A stretch of 64,000 nucleotides of DNA from JAWXVE01 sp044425575 (GTDB taxonomy: Bacteria > Bacillota > Clostridia > Lachnospirales > Lachnospiraceae): assembly GCA_044425575.1 (NCBI GenBank), contig JAWXVE010000001.1, forward strand, positions 19,678 to 83,677. Reading direction: 5' to 3'. Of this stretch, positions 27,173 to 35,805 are shown piece by piece. Each line of letters starts with the position of its first letter. Position 1 is the first letter of the stretch. The position numbers were made by a program, and so were the translations under genes. The notes beneath the pieces were generated by a model that was not told the DNA's origin, ran no database searches, and saw only the letters and a program-made list of their open reading frames with translations.

Positions 27173-28942
27173 ATGAAAGAAATCATAGAGGTAAGTAAGA
27201 AGATTAGCTATGGCATATTGGCATGGGGAGCTGCAATTGCAATTGTAGCTGTTTCAGGTATTTCCATTACCAAGATTAATATGTTAGTGCCTATTATAAT
27301 GGTATCATTTCTATTTGTAATCGCTTATTTTCGGAAGCATTGTAATACCCGAGATATAAGGTATGGATTTGGGTTTTCGGTACCATTTGCACTTAGCCTT
27401 GTATTAGGTAGTAATATAGACATGGAAAGTATTGAGAAGACGTTTGAATGGAATATTCCTTTGAATCTTCTCTATTTTACTTTACTCACAGGAATGGGAA
27501 TGATTGTGATAGCAAGCTTCCTTGTATTCTTAGGCAAGTTGAATATTAGGTGGCGGCAATTTATGGGGAGTCCACGTAGGTGGGGAGGGATTACCGTTGC
27601 CCTGTGTATCATTGCATGGCTTCCTTATTACTTCACTTATTTTCCAGGGATTATCTCTAACGATGCCATTTCTATGATTGGCCAAGGAATGGGATTCGAA
27701 GCACTGAATAATCATCATCCAGTATTATTTACATTATTCATGAAGTGCGTTTTAATGATTAGTACACAGTTTACTACCTTAAATGGTGCAGTAGGATTAT
27801 TTTGTACCGTTCATATGATCGTATTTGCCCTAGTTCTTGGATATGTGGTGCAGTGGCTAGCGAGAAAAGGTGCCAGCAGAGAGTTAGTAGTGTTGACCAT
27901 TCTATATTTTGCATGTAATCCAGCAATTGCATTGTATAGTGTATATATTACCAAGGATATTTTCTTTAGCAGTGCACTACTCTTGTTCGTCTTATACATT
28001 CATGATGTAGTACAAAGTAAAGGCGCAGAGTTAAGAAACCGTGGAAGATTCCTTCCATTCATACTAATCTGTTTGGCAGTGATATTCTTACGTAATAACG
28101 GAATCTATATTGTAGTTGGAACACTCATCCTTCTAATGTTAGTATACCAAACAGAATGGAAACGCCTGGGGGTAACCTTGGGTATTTCGCTTATTGTGGC
28201 CTTGATGGTCAATGGTCCTATTTATACAGCACTGAACATTGCACCATCTTCTTTTGCAGAGTCCATGTCTATTCCTCTTCAACAAGTAGGGCAAGTAATT
28301 GTAGAGGAAGGAGACATGGGAGAATGGGAAGAAGAGTATCTTAGTAATCTGCTCCCATTTGATCAGGTAAAAGAAGTGTATACACCAGGGTATACAGATC
28401 CTTATAAGTTTCATGAAGACTTTAATAATGAGTACTTAAATGAAACAAAGGGAGAATTCCTACAAGTTTGGGCATCTTTGTTGCCAAGTCACTTTGCTAC
28501 GTATGTGGAGGCCTATCTCATGCAAACAGCAGGATACTGGCATATTGGGCAAACAACATCGTTGTCTACCTATGGAGTAGATGCCAATACGTTAGGATTA
28601 GAACAGGTGAATGGAATTGAACAAATCACTGGAATTTCCTTAGAACCAATTATAGAAAAACTCATTCTTGCAGTACGTAAGGCACCAGTTTTATGTCTGG
28701 TAACCAATATGGCAGGTATGATGTTTTTATTCTTATTCACAGTTATTTACGCAGGATATAATAAGCAATTAACAAGGGTAATTAGTCAGGTACCGATTTG
28801 GATTTTGTGGGCAACTGTTTTAGTGGCAACGCCTGCTTATTGTTTGTACCGATACCTTTTTGTGCTATCCATTGCATTGCCATATATGATATACTTATTA
28901 CAATTGTTAAGCAGTAAGGGGAAAGAAATAAATGGGAAATAG
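27173..28942 (+). CDS. DUF6020-like polytopic membrane protein
   Basis: A 589-residue protein with about 12-13 membrane helices. The segment YFPGIISNDAISMIGQG followed by NNHHPVLFT, then TKDIFFSSALL, resembles DUF6020 proteins, which share features with GT-C glycosyltransferases (acidic residue on the first large outer loop). A soluble loop of about 100 residues (NLLPFDQVKEVY onward) lies before the last helices. It may transfer sugars or phosphate-linked groups on the outer face, but no activity can be assigned. AAAGGAAAAG precedes ATG 27173. It overlaps the next gene by 11 bases. Confidence 0.65.
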   Translation: MKEIIEVSKKISYGILAWGAAIAIVAVSGISITKINMLVPIIMVSFLFVIAYFRKHCNTRDIRYGFGFSVPFALSLVLGSNIDMESIEKTFEWNIPLNLLYFTLLTGMGMIVIASFLVFLGKLNIRWRQFMGSPRRWGGITVALCIIAWLPYYFTYFPGIISNDAISMIGQGMGFEALNNHHPVLFTLFMKCVLMISTQFTTLNGAVGLFCTVHMIVFALVLGYVVQWLARKGASRELVVLTILYFACNPAIALYSVYITKDIFFSSALLLFVLYIHDVVQSKGAELRNRGRFLPFILICLAVIFLRNNGIYIVVGTLILLMLVYQTEWKRLGVTLGISLIVALMVNGPIYTALNIAPSSFAESMSIPLQQVGQVIVEEGDMGEWEEEYLSNLLPFDQVKEVYTPGYTDPYKFHEDFNNEYLNETKGEFLQVWASLLPSHFATYVEAYLMQTAGYWHIGQTTSLSTYGVDANTLGLEQVNGIEQITGISLEPIIEKLILAVRKAPVLCLVTNMAGMMFLFLFTVIYAGYNKQLTRVISQVPIWILWATVLVATPAYCLYRYLFVLSIALPYMIYLLQLLSSKGKEINGK

Positions 28943-30359
28943 ACAGTCCAAAGCCAACGTGTTGGAATTATATGTGTTGCAAATTGTAGATATTATTACA
29001 ATTATATTTTCTTATGGAGTTGCATCGTATTTGCGCTATGGTACTCTACGTAGTGAATATGAAATGGAACTTTATAATGAGACATTACTCTTTTTAATTA
29101 TATTTTCAATTGTATATACCGTGATGACCAATTATAGCCAAGATTTTATGAAACGTGGCTATATGATTGAATTAGTGTCTAGTACGAAATACCATGGGAT
29201 TATGTTAGTTGCCATAGGTACTTATCTCTTTCTAACCAAGAATGCAGACCCATATTCACGTCTCTTTCTAGCATATTTCTTTGTTTGTAATTATTTATTA
29301 TCCATTATAACCCATGATGGGTTGAAGTTTGCATTTCGTAAGTATTATAGCGATTCTAAGATTAAGCAGAAGACCGTGATTATTACCACTCAAGAAAGCA
29401 TTCAGTACGTAATGAAGCAGATGAGTAAAAATATGGACTATATGCATGAAATTGTAGGAATTGTCATCTGGGATGCACAAGAAGCAGTTGATGTAGATTC
29501 CGTTGAAGGAGTGCAAGTAGTTGGCGCTAATAAAGATTATCTAAAAGTAATGACCCATATGGTCATTGATGAAGTATTTATCTATTTGCCAAAGGAAGAG
29601 AAGGAAATTCTCACTAAATTAGTACGAAACCTAGAATCAATGGGAGTAATCTGCCATTATGCCATTGACGTGGCTAATATTGATAGTAAAGCAAGGGTAG
29701 TAGAATCGGTAGGTGGTTTTACTGTTATTAGTTATTCTATGGCAGAATTAGATTACCATAAGAGAATGGTAAAACGATGTATGGATATTCTTGCAGGGCT
29801 CATAGGAACAATACTTGTGATGCTAATGTTCCCAATATTAGCAATTATCATTCGTGTAGAATCCAAGGGACCTATCTTATTTAGGCAAAATAGAGTTGGA
29901 AAAAACGGTAGAATTTTCTCTATATACAAATTTCGTTCCATGTACATAGACGCTGAAGAGCGTAAGCAAGAATTAATGGATCAAAATCAAGTGAAAGGAC
30001 TTATGTTCAAATTAGAGGATGACCCACGTATTACAAAAGTGGGAAAGTTTATTCGCAAAACAAGCTTAGACGAATTTCCTCAATTTATCAATATTCTAAA
30101 AGGTGATATGAGCCTTGTGGGAACAAGACCACCAACAGTAGATGAATATGAAGAATATAATTACTATTATAAGAGAAGACTTAGTATGACACCAGGTCTC
30201 ACAGGGCTATGGCAGGTAAGCGGTAGGAGTGAGATTACTGATTTTGATGATGTGGTGAAATACGACCTAGAATACATTGATAATTGGTCCCTTACATTAG
30301 ATATGAAGATTGTATTGAAAACGTTTGGTGTAGTATTATTTGCTAAGGGATCCAAGTAA
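28932..30359 (+). CDS. Undecaprenyl-phosphate sugar phosphotransferase, WbaP-like
   Basis: A 475-residue polyprenyl glycosylphosphotransferase with four N-terminal helices, a central CoA-binding-like domain (residues ~150-260), and a C-terminal catalytic domain starting with KRCMDILAG. The catalytic part shows SIYKFRSM, the Asp-Glu pair in TSLDEFPQF, GDMSLVGTRPP and PGLTGLWQVSGRS. It starts lipid-linked glycan assembly with a hexose or HexNAc 1-phosphate. It is the second initiating enzyme in the window, besides the PglC-like one at 10116. It is the last gene before a hairpin terminator, so it seems to close the upstream operon. Confidence 0.92.
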   Translation: MGNRQSKANVLELYVLQIVDIITIIFSYGVASYLRYGTLRSEYEMELYNETLLFLIIFSIVYTVMTNYSQDFMKRGYMIELVSSTKYHGIMLVAIGTYLFLTKNADPYSRLFLAYFFVCNYLLSIITHDGLKFAFRKYYSDSKIKQKTVIITTQESIQYVMKQMSKNMDYMHEIVGIVIWDAQEAVDVDSVEGVQVVGANKDYLKVMTHMVIDEVFIYLPKEEKEILTKLVRNLESMGVICHYAIDVANIDSKARVVESVGGFTVISYSMAELDYHKRMVKRCMDILAGLIGTILVMLMFPILAIIIRVESKGPILFRQNRVGKNGRIFSIYKFRSMYIDAEERKQELMDQNQVKGLMFKLEDDPRITKVGKFIRKTSLDEFPQFINILKGDMSLVGTRPPTVDEYEEYNYYYKRRLSMTPGLTGLWQVSGRSEITDFDDVVKYDLEYIDNWSLTLDMKIVLKTFGVVLFAKGSK

Positions 30360-30365
30360 AGAATA

Positions 30366-30390
30366 GTGTGAAAAATAAAATTTTTCACAC
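30366..30390. terminator. Hairpin terminator after the WbaP-like gene
   Basis: Seven bases after the stop at 30359 there is a perfect 10-bp inverted repeat, GTGTGAAAAA and TTTTTCACAC, around a 5-base TAAAA loop. The A/T tracts at the inner ends make it look like a bidirectional rho-independent terminator, though the stem is AT-rich and the T-run lies inside it. It separates the upstream glycan operon from the toxin-antitoxin-like pair. An operator role is the alternative, because the left arm recurs at 30446-30456. Confidence 0.6.
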
Positions 30391-30467
30391 GGCAATTTGA
30401 ACCTTACGATCCAAAGTTACCAGACATTGAGAAACGTATGGTTATTAGTGTGAAAATGGAGATTATT

Positions 30468-30800
30468 ATGGATATTAAGGATGACATTTATGTAGAATTA
30501 GTTGAAGAAATATTGAAAATCATTCCCAAACAAGTGGTGCGAATTGTTCTATATGGATCTCAAGCGAAAGGGTTAAATACGAATGAATCCGACGTGGATA
30601 TTGCACTTTTATTGAATGAAGTACTTGACAGAAACAAGGAAGATCAATTGTCGGAAGTAGTTGTCACTATGAATTTAAAATATGACAAAGTATTTTCAGT
30701 TATTGATATTGATTATAATATGTATTTGACATGGAAAGAAGTTAGTCCATTTTATCGTAATGTAAAAGAAGAAGGAATTATCTTATGGGAAATAGCGTAG
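30468..30800 (+). CDS. mntA: MNT-domain nucleotidyltransferase, MntA-like antitoxin
   Basis: A 110-residue minimal nucleotidyltransferase. The polymerase-beta-type signature is LYGSQAKG (Gly30-Ser31) with ESDVDIAL giving Asp42 and Asp44, and a third acidic position in IDID (Asp80/Asp82). In type VII toxin-antitoxin pairs MntA inactivates its HEPN partner by AMPylation. It overlaps the downstream HEPN gene by 16 bases, as expected for a coupled pair. ATG 30468 follows GGAGA; ATG 30438 is an in-frame alternative. It is unrelated to glycan synthesis and looks like an inserted module. Confidence 0.85.
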   Translation: MDIKDDIYVELVEEILKIIPKQVVRIVLYGSQAKGLNTNESDVDIALLLNEVLDRNKEDQLSEVVVTMNLKYDKVFSVIDIDYNMYLTWKEVSPFYRNVKEEGIILWEIA

Positions 30801-31189
30801 AGAGTTTATCACAATATAGACTTGAAATGGCAATGGAGAATTTGGAAGCGGCTAGAGTGCTGTTAAAGGATAATCAGTATAAGTCATCGATAAATCGCTC
30901 ATATTATGCGATTTTTCACGCGCTTCGTGCAGTGACGGTATTAGAGAATTTTGACTCAAGTAAGCATTCTGGAATTATAGCATTTTTTAATCGTCATTAT
31001 GTAAAAGAGGGGATTTTTGGTAAAGAATTGTCGAAAATTATTGATTCATCGTATCGTTTAAGAGAGAAAGCAGATTATCAAGATTTTGTAATTGTGTCAA
31101 AAGAACAAGCAGAAGAACAATTAAATAAAGCAAAGATTGTGTTAGAACTGATTGGAGAATATTTACGTATGAAGTGGACAGAAGTATGA
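30785..31189 (+). CDS. hepT: HEPN-domain protein, HepT-like toxin
   Basis: A 134-residue all-alpha HEPN protein with the putative RNase motif Arg38-x6-His45 in NRSYYAIFHALRA. This is the YYAIFHA (UPF0332-like) type rather than the classical HepT RxxxxHxY type, so the tyrosine that MntA AMPylates in that family is not in the usual place. The pairing with the upstream MNT gene is the standard HEPN-MNT arrangement. AAGGA lies upstream of the ATG. The stop overlaps the ATG of the next glycosyltransferase (ATGA at 31186), so the module is coupled to the glycan operon. Confidence 0.82.
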   Translation: MGNSVESLSQYRLEMAMENLEAARVLLKDNQYKSSINRSYYAIFHALRAVTVLENFDSSKHSGIIAFFNRHYVKEGIFGKELSKIIDSSYRLREKADYQDFVIVSKEQAEEQLNKAKIVLELIGEYLRMKWTEV

Positions 31190-32313
31190 AAATTGCAATG
31201 ATTGGGCATAAGAGAATTCCCTCTAGAGAAGGTGGCGTAGAGATTGTAGTAGAAGAACTTGCAACAAGAATGGTTGAACTTGGCCATGAAGTAACTGTCT
31301 ATAATCGCAAAGGAAGTCATGTGTCAGGGAAAGAGTACGAACAACATAATAAGGATGCAAAGAGCGGAAAGAAGTATAAGGGAATCCGTATTGTTAACGT
31401 GCCTACATTTCAATCAAGTCAGTTAAATGCTATTATTTACGCAGTGCTAGCTACCATTCATGCAATTTGTAGTAAGTATGATGCGATTCACATTCATGCA
31501 GAAGGGCCAGCTATTATGTGTGGTCTTACTCGATTATTTAGAAAGCGTACCATAGTAACCATTCATGGGCTAGATTGGCAGAGAGCCAAGTGGGGTGGAT
31601 TCGCTACGAAGATGCTCCTATGGGGAGAACGAACTGCATCAAAGTATGCAGATGAAATCATAGTATTATCTGAGAATGTACAGCAATATTTTAAAGACAC
31701 CTATGGAAGAGAAACCACGTATGTGCCAAATGGAATTACCATACCAGAGAATCGAGAAGCTGACCTAATCGAGAAAGCATACAGCTTAGAGAAAGATTCC
31801 TACTTGTTGTTTTTAGCAAGAATTGTACCTGAAAAAGGACTTCATTATCTAATAGAATCATATGGTCAGATACACACGGATAAAAAGCTTGTGATTGCAG
31901 GTGGAAGTAGTCATACAGACGATTACTTTGAACAAATACAAGAGATGGCTAGGCAAGATGAACGGATTATCATGACAGGATTTATTATGGGACAAGCATT
32001 GGAAGAATTATACAGTAACGCCTATGTCTATGTGCTTCCTAGCGATGTGGAAGGAATGCCACTAAGCTTGTTAGAAGCAATGAGTTATGGGAATTGCGTG
32101 CTAGTAAGTGATATTTCGGAATGCAGGGAAGTAGTAGGAGAAAATGGCTATTACTTTGCAAAAGGAAATGTACTATCATTAAAGGCAGAATTAGAACAGC
32201 TACTAGCTAATGAAGATAAAGTGAGAACGATACGCGGGGGAGTAGCGGATGAAGTAGCGAAACGGTTTAACTGGGATGAGATTGTGGAGGAGACGTTGAG
32301 GTTGTATTTATGA
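31186..32313 (+). CDS. Glycosyltransferase family 4 (DUF1972-type N-terminus)
   Basis: A 375-residue GT-B enzyme. The N-terminal IGHKRIPSREGGVEIVVEELA and VYNRKGSH match the DUF1972-type acceptor domain of rhamnosyl- and related transferases in capsule loci. The donor domain has FLARIVPEKGLHYLIE and SDVEGMPLSLLEAMSYG. It starts at the ATGA overlapping the HepT stop; an in-frame GTG lies at 31174. Its own stop overlaps the next ATG in the same way. Sugar specificity is unknown. Confidence 0.85.
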   Translation: MKIAMIGHKRIPSREGGVEIVVEELATRMVELGHEVTVYNRKGSHVSGKEYEQHNKDAKSGKKYKGIRIVNVPTFQSSQLNAIIYAVLATIHAICSKYDAIHIHAEGPAIMCGLTRLFRKRTIVTIHGLDWQRAKWGGFATKMLLWGERTASKYADEIIVLSENVQQYFKDTYGRETTYVPNGITIPENREADLIEKAYSLEKDSYLLFLARIVPEKGLHYLIESYGQIHTDKKLVIAGGSSHTDDYFEQIQEMARQDERIIMTGFIMGQALEELYSNAYVYVLPSDVEGMPLSLLEAMSYGNCVLVSDISECREVVGENGYYFAKGNVLSLKAELEQLLANEDKVRTIRGGVADEVAKRFNWDEIVEETLRLYL

Positions 32314-33539
32314 AAATATTAATGGTTAATAAATTTCTCCATGCCAATGGAGGATCTGAAACGTATACCTTTCAACTTGGAGGTTATTTAAACGAACATG
32401 GACACGAAGTTCAGTACTTTGGAATGGACCATCCTCATCGTGTGGTTGGCAATGAATGGGATATCTATACGAATAATATGGACTTTCACACCAGTAAATT
32501 CCAGAAGCTCTTCTATCCATTTAAGATTCTTTATTCCTTAGAAGCGAAGAAGAAGATAAGAACAATTTTAGCAGAGTTTCATCCAGATGTGGTTCATGTA
32601 AATAACTTCAACTTTCAATTAACGCCGTCTATTTTATACGCAGTGCGTGCATATGATAAGAAACATAGGAAAAAGACACGTATTGTGTTTACCGCCCACG
32701 ATTCCCAACTAGTTTGTCCCAATCATCTTATGTATAATCAACAACTACAATCTGTGTGCGTAAAGTGTATGGAACACACAGTTGGAGCATGTAGTAAGTA
32801 TAAATGCATTCATGGATCAAGGTTAAAAAGTATATTAGGTACTCTAGAAGCACGACTTTATGGCAGATTACACACTTATCGTATGATTGATGCGATTATT
32901 AGTCCAAGTCAATTCTTAGCCAATCGTTTAGCAACACACCCTGATTTAGCAGGACGAATTTATACTATGACGAATTTTTTGAACCAAGAAGAGTTGATTC
33001 CACCTAGTAAGGGAGTAAAAAGTGAGAGCCCATATGCCTTATATTTTGGTCGATATTCCAGTGAGAAAGGAATTGATTTCTTAACGAACATATGCCAAGA
33101 GTTGCCCCATGTTTCATTTCGATTTGCAGGTTCTGGACCGCTAGAAGATAGGGTAGAGAAAGTGGCCAATATTACCAATGTTGGGTTTCAACAGGGAGAA
33201 GACCTTCATCAATTAATAGCAAATGCACAATTTTCCCTATGCACTTCGTCTTGTTATGAAAATTGCCCTTACTCTGTGTTGGAATCCCAATATTTGGGAA
33301 CACCTGTCATTGGAGTGAACCAAGGGGGAGTTTCAGAATTAATTCAAGAAGGGAAAACGGGACTCTTGTATGAACCTCAGAATGGACAAGAACTAAAAGA
33401 CAAAATCAACGAGTTGTGGTACAATAGTGAGAAATGTAAGGATATGCAACAAGCATGTACGGAGAAGTCATATGTATCATTAGAAACATATGTACGGAAA
33501 CTGTTACAGAAATATGAAAGTGAGTGTATAGATGGGTAA
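32310..33539 (+). CDS. Glycosyltransferase family 4 with cysteine-rich insert
   Basis: A 409-residue GT-B enzyme. It opens with NKFLHANGGSETYTFQL; DVVHVNNFNFQLTPS follows. An insert with several cysteines (CPNHLMY, CVKCMEH, ACSKYKCIHGS, residues ~133-170) resembles the zinc-binding-type insert in a subset of GT4 enzymes. The donor site has YFGRYSSEKGIDFL and SSCYENCPYSVLESQYLG. It starts at an ATGA overlap with the preceding gene. The product is predicted to be cytoplasmic and to add one sugar to a lipid-linked chain. Confidence 0.84.
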   Translation: MKILMVNKFLHANGGSETYTFQLGGYLNEHGHEVQYFGMDHPHRVVGNEWDIYTNNMDFHTSKFQKLFYPFKILYSLEAKKKIRTILAEFHPDVVHVNNFNFQLTPSILYAVRAYDKKHRKKTRIVFTAHDSQLVCPNHLMYNQQLQSVCVKCMEHTVGACSKYKCIHGSRLKSILGTLEARLYGRLHTYRMIDAIISPSQFLANRLATHPDLAGRIYTMTNFLNQEELIPPSKGVKSESPYALYFGRYSSEKGIDFLTNICQELPHVSFRFAGSGPLEDRVEKVANITNVGFQQGEDLHQLIANAQFSLCTSSCYENCPYSVLESQYLGTPVIGVNQGGVSELIQEGKTGLLYEPQNGQELKDKINELWYNSEKCKDMQQACTEKSYVSLETYVRKLLQKYESECIDG

Positions 33540-34533
33540 AAGTAACTTACATGGCTCTGTAATTATCACATATCGTTGTAATGCTAAATGTAATATGTGT
33601 GATTGTTTCAGGGATCCAACTAGACCAGAAGAAGAAATTGATTTAGCAACTTTAGAAAAATTACCAAACATGGCTTTCACTAATATTACAGGTGGAGAGC
33701 CTTTTATTCGTCAGGATATTCAAGAGATTGTGGAATTGTTGTATACTAAGACAGAGCGTATTGTAATCTCTACCAATGGATATTTTACCGATCGAATTCT
33801 AGCACTTTGTGAAAGATTTCCAGAAGTAGGCATTCGCATTAGTATTGAAGGATTAGAAGAAACCAATAATGCTATACGAGGGCTGCCAGACGGTTTTAAT
33901 AGAGGGTATGGAACCCTAAAGAAGCTAGTGGAAATGGACCATAAAGATGTGGGATTTGGTATGACAGTTCAAGATATGAATGCCAAGGATTTATTACCAC
34001 TTTACCAAATGTCGGACGAATTAGGCATGGAGTTTGCTACGGCTACTCTTCATAATTCCTTTTATTTTCGTAAGACAGATAATAAAATTGATAATAAACA
34101 ACACGTTGCCAAGGCGTTTGAAGAATTAATTAATGCTTTATTGCAATCTAAGTCACCGAAGAAATGGGCAAGAGCTTATTTTAATCATGGATTAATTAAT
34201 TATATGTATGGAAATAAGCGATTACTTCCATGTGAAATGGGAACCAACGGCTTCTTCCTAGACCCATATGGGAATGTTCTTCCATGTAATGGTAGCACCG
34301 AGAAAATGGTAATGGGTAATCTACATGAGGAAAGTTTTGATGTTATTTGGAATTCTAGCCAAGCTAACGAAGTGAGAAGTCAAGTTAAGACTTGTGAGAA
34401 GCAATGTTGGATGATTGGAAGTGTGTCTCCAGCCATGAAGCAACGTATCTGGGTACCAGGTTGGTGGGTTGTAAAACACAAGTTATTTAAGAGAAATCGC
34501 TATCGTCTTGAGGAACAGAATTATGGAAGATAA
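33532..34533 (+). CDS. Radical SAM/SPASM-type protein
   Basis: A 333-residue radical SAM protein. The 4Fe-4S cluster cysteines are C16, C20 and C23 (CNAKCNMC), followed by NITGGEPF (SAM-binding GGEP) and a (beta-alpha)6 core. The C-terminal part has further cysteines (LLPCEMG, LPCNGS, CEKQC) in a SPASM-like auxiliary-cluster pattern. Such proteins in glycan loci are rarely characterised; dehydration, epimerisation or a coupled peptide modification are possible. The gene overlaps the GT4 upstream by 8 bases, so it is probably part of the same unit. Its substrate is unknown. Confidence 0.82.
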   Translation: MGKSNLHGSVIITYRCNAKCNMCDCFRDPTRPEEEIDLATLEKLPNMAFTNITGGEPFIRQDIQEIVELLYTKTERIVISTNGYFTDRILALCERFPEVGIRISIEGLEETNNAIRGLPDGFNRGYGTLKKLVEMDHKDVGFGMTVQDMNAKDLLPLYQMSDELGMEFATATLHNSFYFRKTDNKIDNKQHVAKAFEELINALLQSKSPKKWARAYFNHGLINYMYGNKRLLPCEMGTNGFFLDPYGNVLPCNGSTEKMVMGNLHEESFDVIWNSSQANEVRSQVKTCEKQCWMIGSVSPAMKQRIWVPGWWVVKHKLFKRNRYRLEEQNYGR

Positions 34534-34566
34534 GAGTACGGAGGAGAGGAATAGGCAGATTGCATT

Positions 34567-34599
34567 ATGATAGTAACGATTTTAACGCCCACCTACAAT
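34567..34599 (+). pseudogene. GT2 gene stub: first 11 codons only
   Basis: An ATG at 34567, about 12 bases after an AGGAGAGGAATAGG purine-rich stretch, encodes MIVTILTPTYN. This is the canonical start of a family 2 glycosyltransferase. After these 11 codons the sequence runs directly into the reversed 3' end of the minus-strand GT4 gene (stop at 34593-34595), and the frame ends at a TAG about 14 codons on. The rest of the GT2 is absent from the window. This is a rearrangement or insertion junction at about 34593-34600. Confidence 0.6.
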
Positions 34600-35642
34600 C
34601 CTGCTTCTTTTAGAAATAAAGTTGCAATGGTTTCTAAGTTGTAGCGTTCTCTTCTTGCAATGCCATTCTGTGATAGGCTTTGAGCCAGTTGAGGATTGTT
34701 TGCAATGGTTTCCATGGCAATTACTAGTGCTTGTACATCGTTGACTGGAATGAGTAATCCATTTACCTTGTTGTCAATACAATATTTGGAGCCACCAATG
34801 GGACAATCCGTGGCAATAACAGGAATACCAATGGAATTCGCCTCGATTAAAGAATTGGATAATCCCTCGTAATTCGATGTTGACACATACATGGAATGAT
34901 TCATAATTTCCTCAAATACATTTTGAGTAAATCCGTGAAATTGGACTTTGTTCTCAATATTTAAAGTATAAGATAATTCCTTTAGTGCATCCTCTAGGTG
35001 ACCTTCCCCATAAAGATGAAGGGAATAATCAGGATGCTTCTGAGAGAAGCTGGCAAATGCTTGGAATAATAAAGGATGGTTTTTCACTTCTACTAAGCGA
35101 CCCACGGAGCATATTGCAGGAATGCGTGGACCAGTTGCAATGGGTACATCATGCAAGGATAAGGGGTTTGGAATAACCACACACTTGGATTCCATACGTT
35201 TTGGAAAGCAGGGAATCATATCAGTTGTTTGACAAATAATCCTCCCACAACAATCATAGGCAAGATTGCGTAGCCAGATATGACGAAATTCTCTTGGGTC
35301 AGTTCGTTCCGAAACGAGCATACGACAATGAAAACCAACTTTTGTAAGAGCTGAATACACTGTTCCCATTACACAGAAGGAGAAAATATAGGCCCCTTTG
35401 TGTTTGGCATAAAACTTTCGCATTCGATAGATTCGTTGTAACGCAGTAAAGGGATTTCCTTTTGTTTCCATGCTGACACTTACCACAGAAACATTAGGAT
35501 GTAGCGGATAAGCAACCGTATTACCACCAAATAATAATATGGTGATTTTATAGCCGCGTTTACAATATTCATTGGCTAATAGCGATACGACCTTTTCGGA
35601 GCCACCACCTCGCATGTCAGGCAGTACAAATATAATATTCAT
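34593..35642 (-). CDS. Glycosyltransferase family 4, PglH-like, reversed
   Basis: A 349-residue GT-B enzyme on the minus strand. It has PDMRGGGSEKVVSLLANEY at the N-terminus, then CSVGRLVEVKNHPL, STSNYEGLSNSLIEANSIG and ATDCPIGGSKYC. It is related to the PglH-like enzymes at 17480 and 21256, but more distantly than they are to each other. AAGGAAG precedes its ATG by about 9 bases, and a TTGCTT-N17-TAGAAT promoter lies at 35714-35686. It is the only reversed gene among the rightward genes here and abuts the GT2 stub, so it was probably brought in by rearrangement. Confidence 0.85.
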   Translation of the reverse strand: MNIIFVLPDMRGGGSEKVVSLLANEYCKRGYKITILLFGGNTVAYPLHPNVSVVSVSMETKGNPFTALQRIYRMRKFYAKHKGAYIFSFCVMGTVYSALTKVGFHCRMLVSERTDPREFRHIWLRNLAYDCCGRIICQTTDMIPCFPKRMESKCVVIPNPLSLHDVPIATGPRIPAICSVGRLVEVKNHPLLFQAFASFSQKHPDYSLHLYGEGHLEDALKELSYTLNIENKVQFHGFTQNVFEEIMNHSMYVSTSNYEGLSNSLIEANSIGIPVIATDCPIGGSKYCIDNKVNGLLIPVNDVQALVIAMETIANNPQLAQSLSQNGIARRERYNLETIATLFLKEAGL

Positions 35643-35685
35643 GTAAGTAGACTTCCTTCCCGAATAATGAATAAGGTTCTTACTT

Positions 35686-35714
35686 ATTCTACGATATTAT
35701 AAATGAATAAGCAA
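35686..35714 (-). promoter_or_regulatory. Promoter for the reversed GT4
   Basis: Reading the minus strand, TTGCTT (35714-35709) is followed by 17 bases and TAGAAT (35691-35686), about 43 bases before the ATG at 35642. Both hexamers are identical to those of the kds-operon promoter at 41608-41580. The near-dyad CTTACTTATT/AATAAGCAAG (9 of 10 pairs) overlaps it and could be an operator. Confidence 0.6.
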
Positions 35715-35730
35715 GTAAAACAAAAATTAA

Positions 35731-35759
35731 AAGACAAAGGCATATGTTTGTGGTAGAAT
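35731..35759 (+). promoter_or_regulatory. Possible promoter for the sulfotransferase gene
   Basis: AAGACA (35731-35736), 17 bases, then TAGAAT (35754-35759), about 46 bases before the ATG at 35806. The -10 box is good and the -35 is partial. Divergent from the promoter at 35714-35686. Confidence 0.45.
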
Positions 35760-35805
35760 AAAATGGATTTTTAGTTTCTTAGAGATAGATGGGAGAGAGT
35801 GATAA

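Noticed and set aside
30366..30390. Possible CRISPR repeat or transposon end at the hairpin
   Set aside because: There is one hairpin only, with no spacer array and no transposase nearby; a terminator or operator explains it better.
31186..31189. A premature-stop interpretation of the HepT/GT4 overlap
   Set aside because: The ATGA overlap is a normal translational-coupling arrangement and both proteins are full length.
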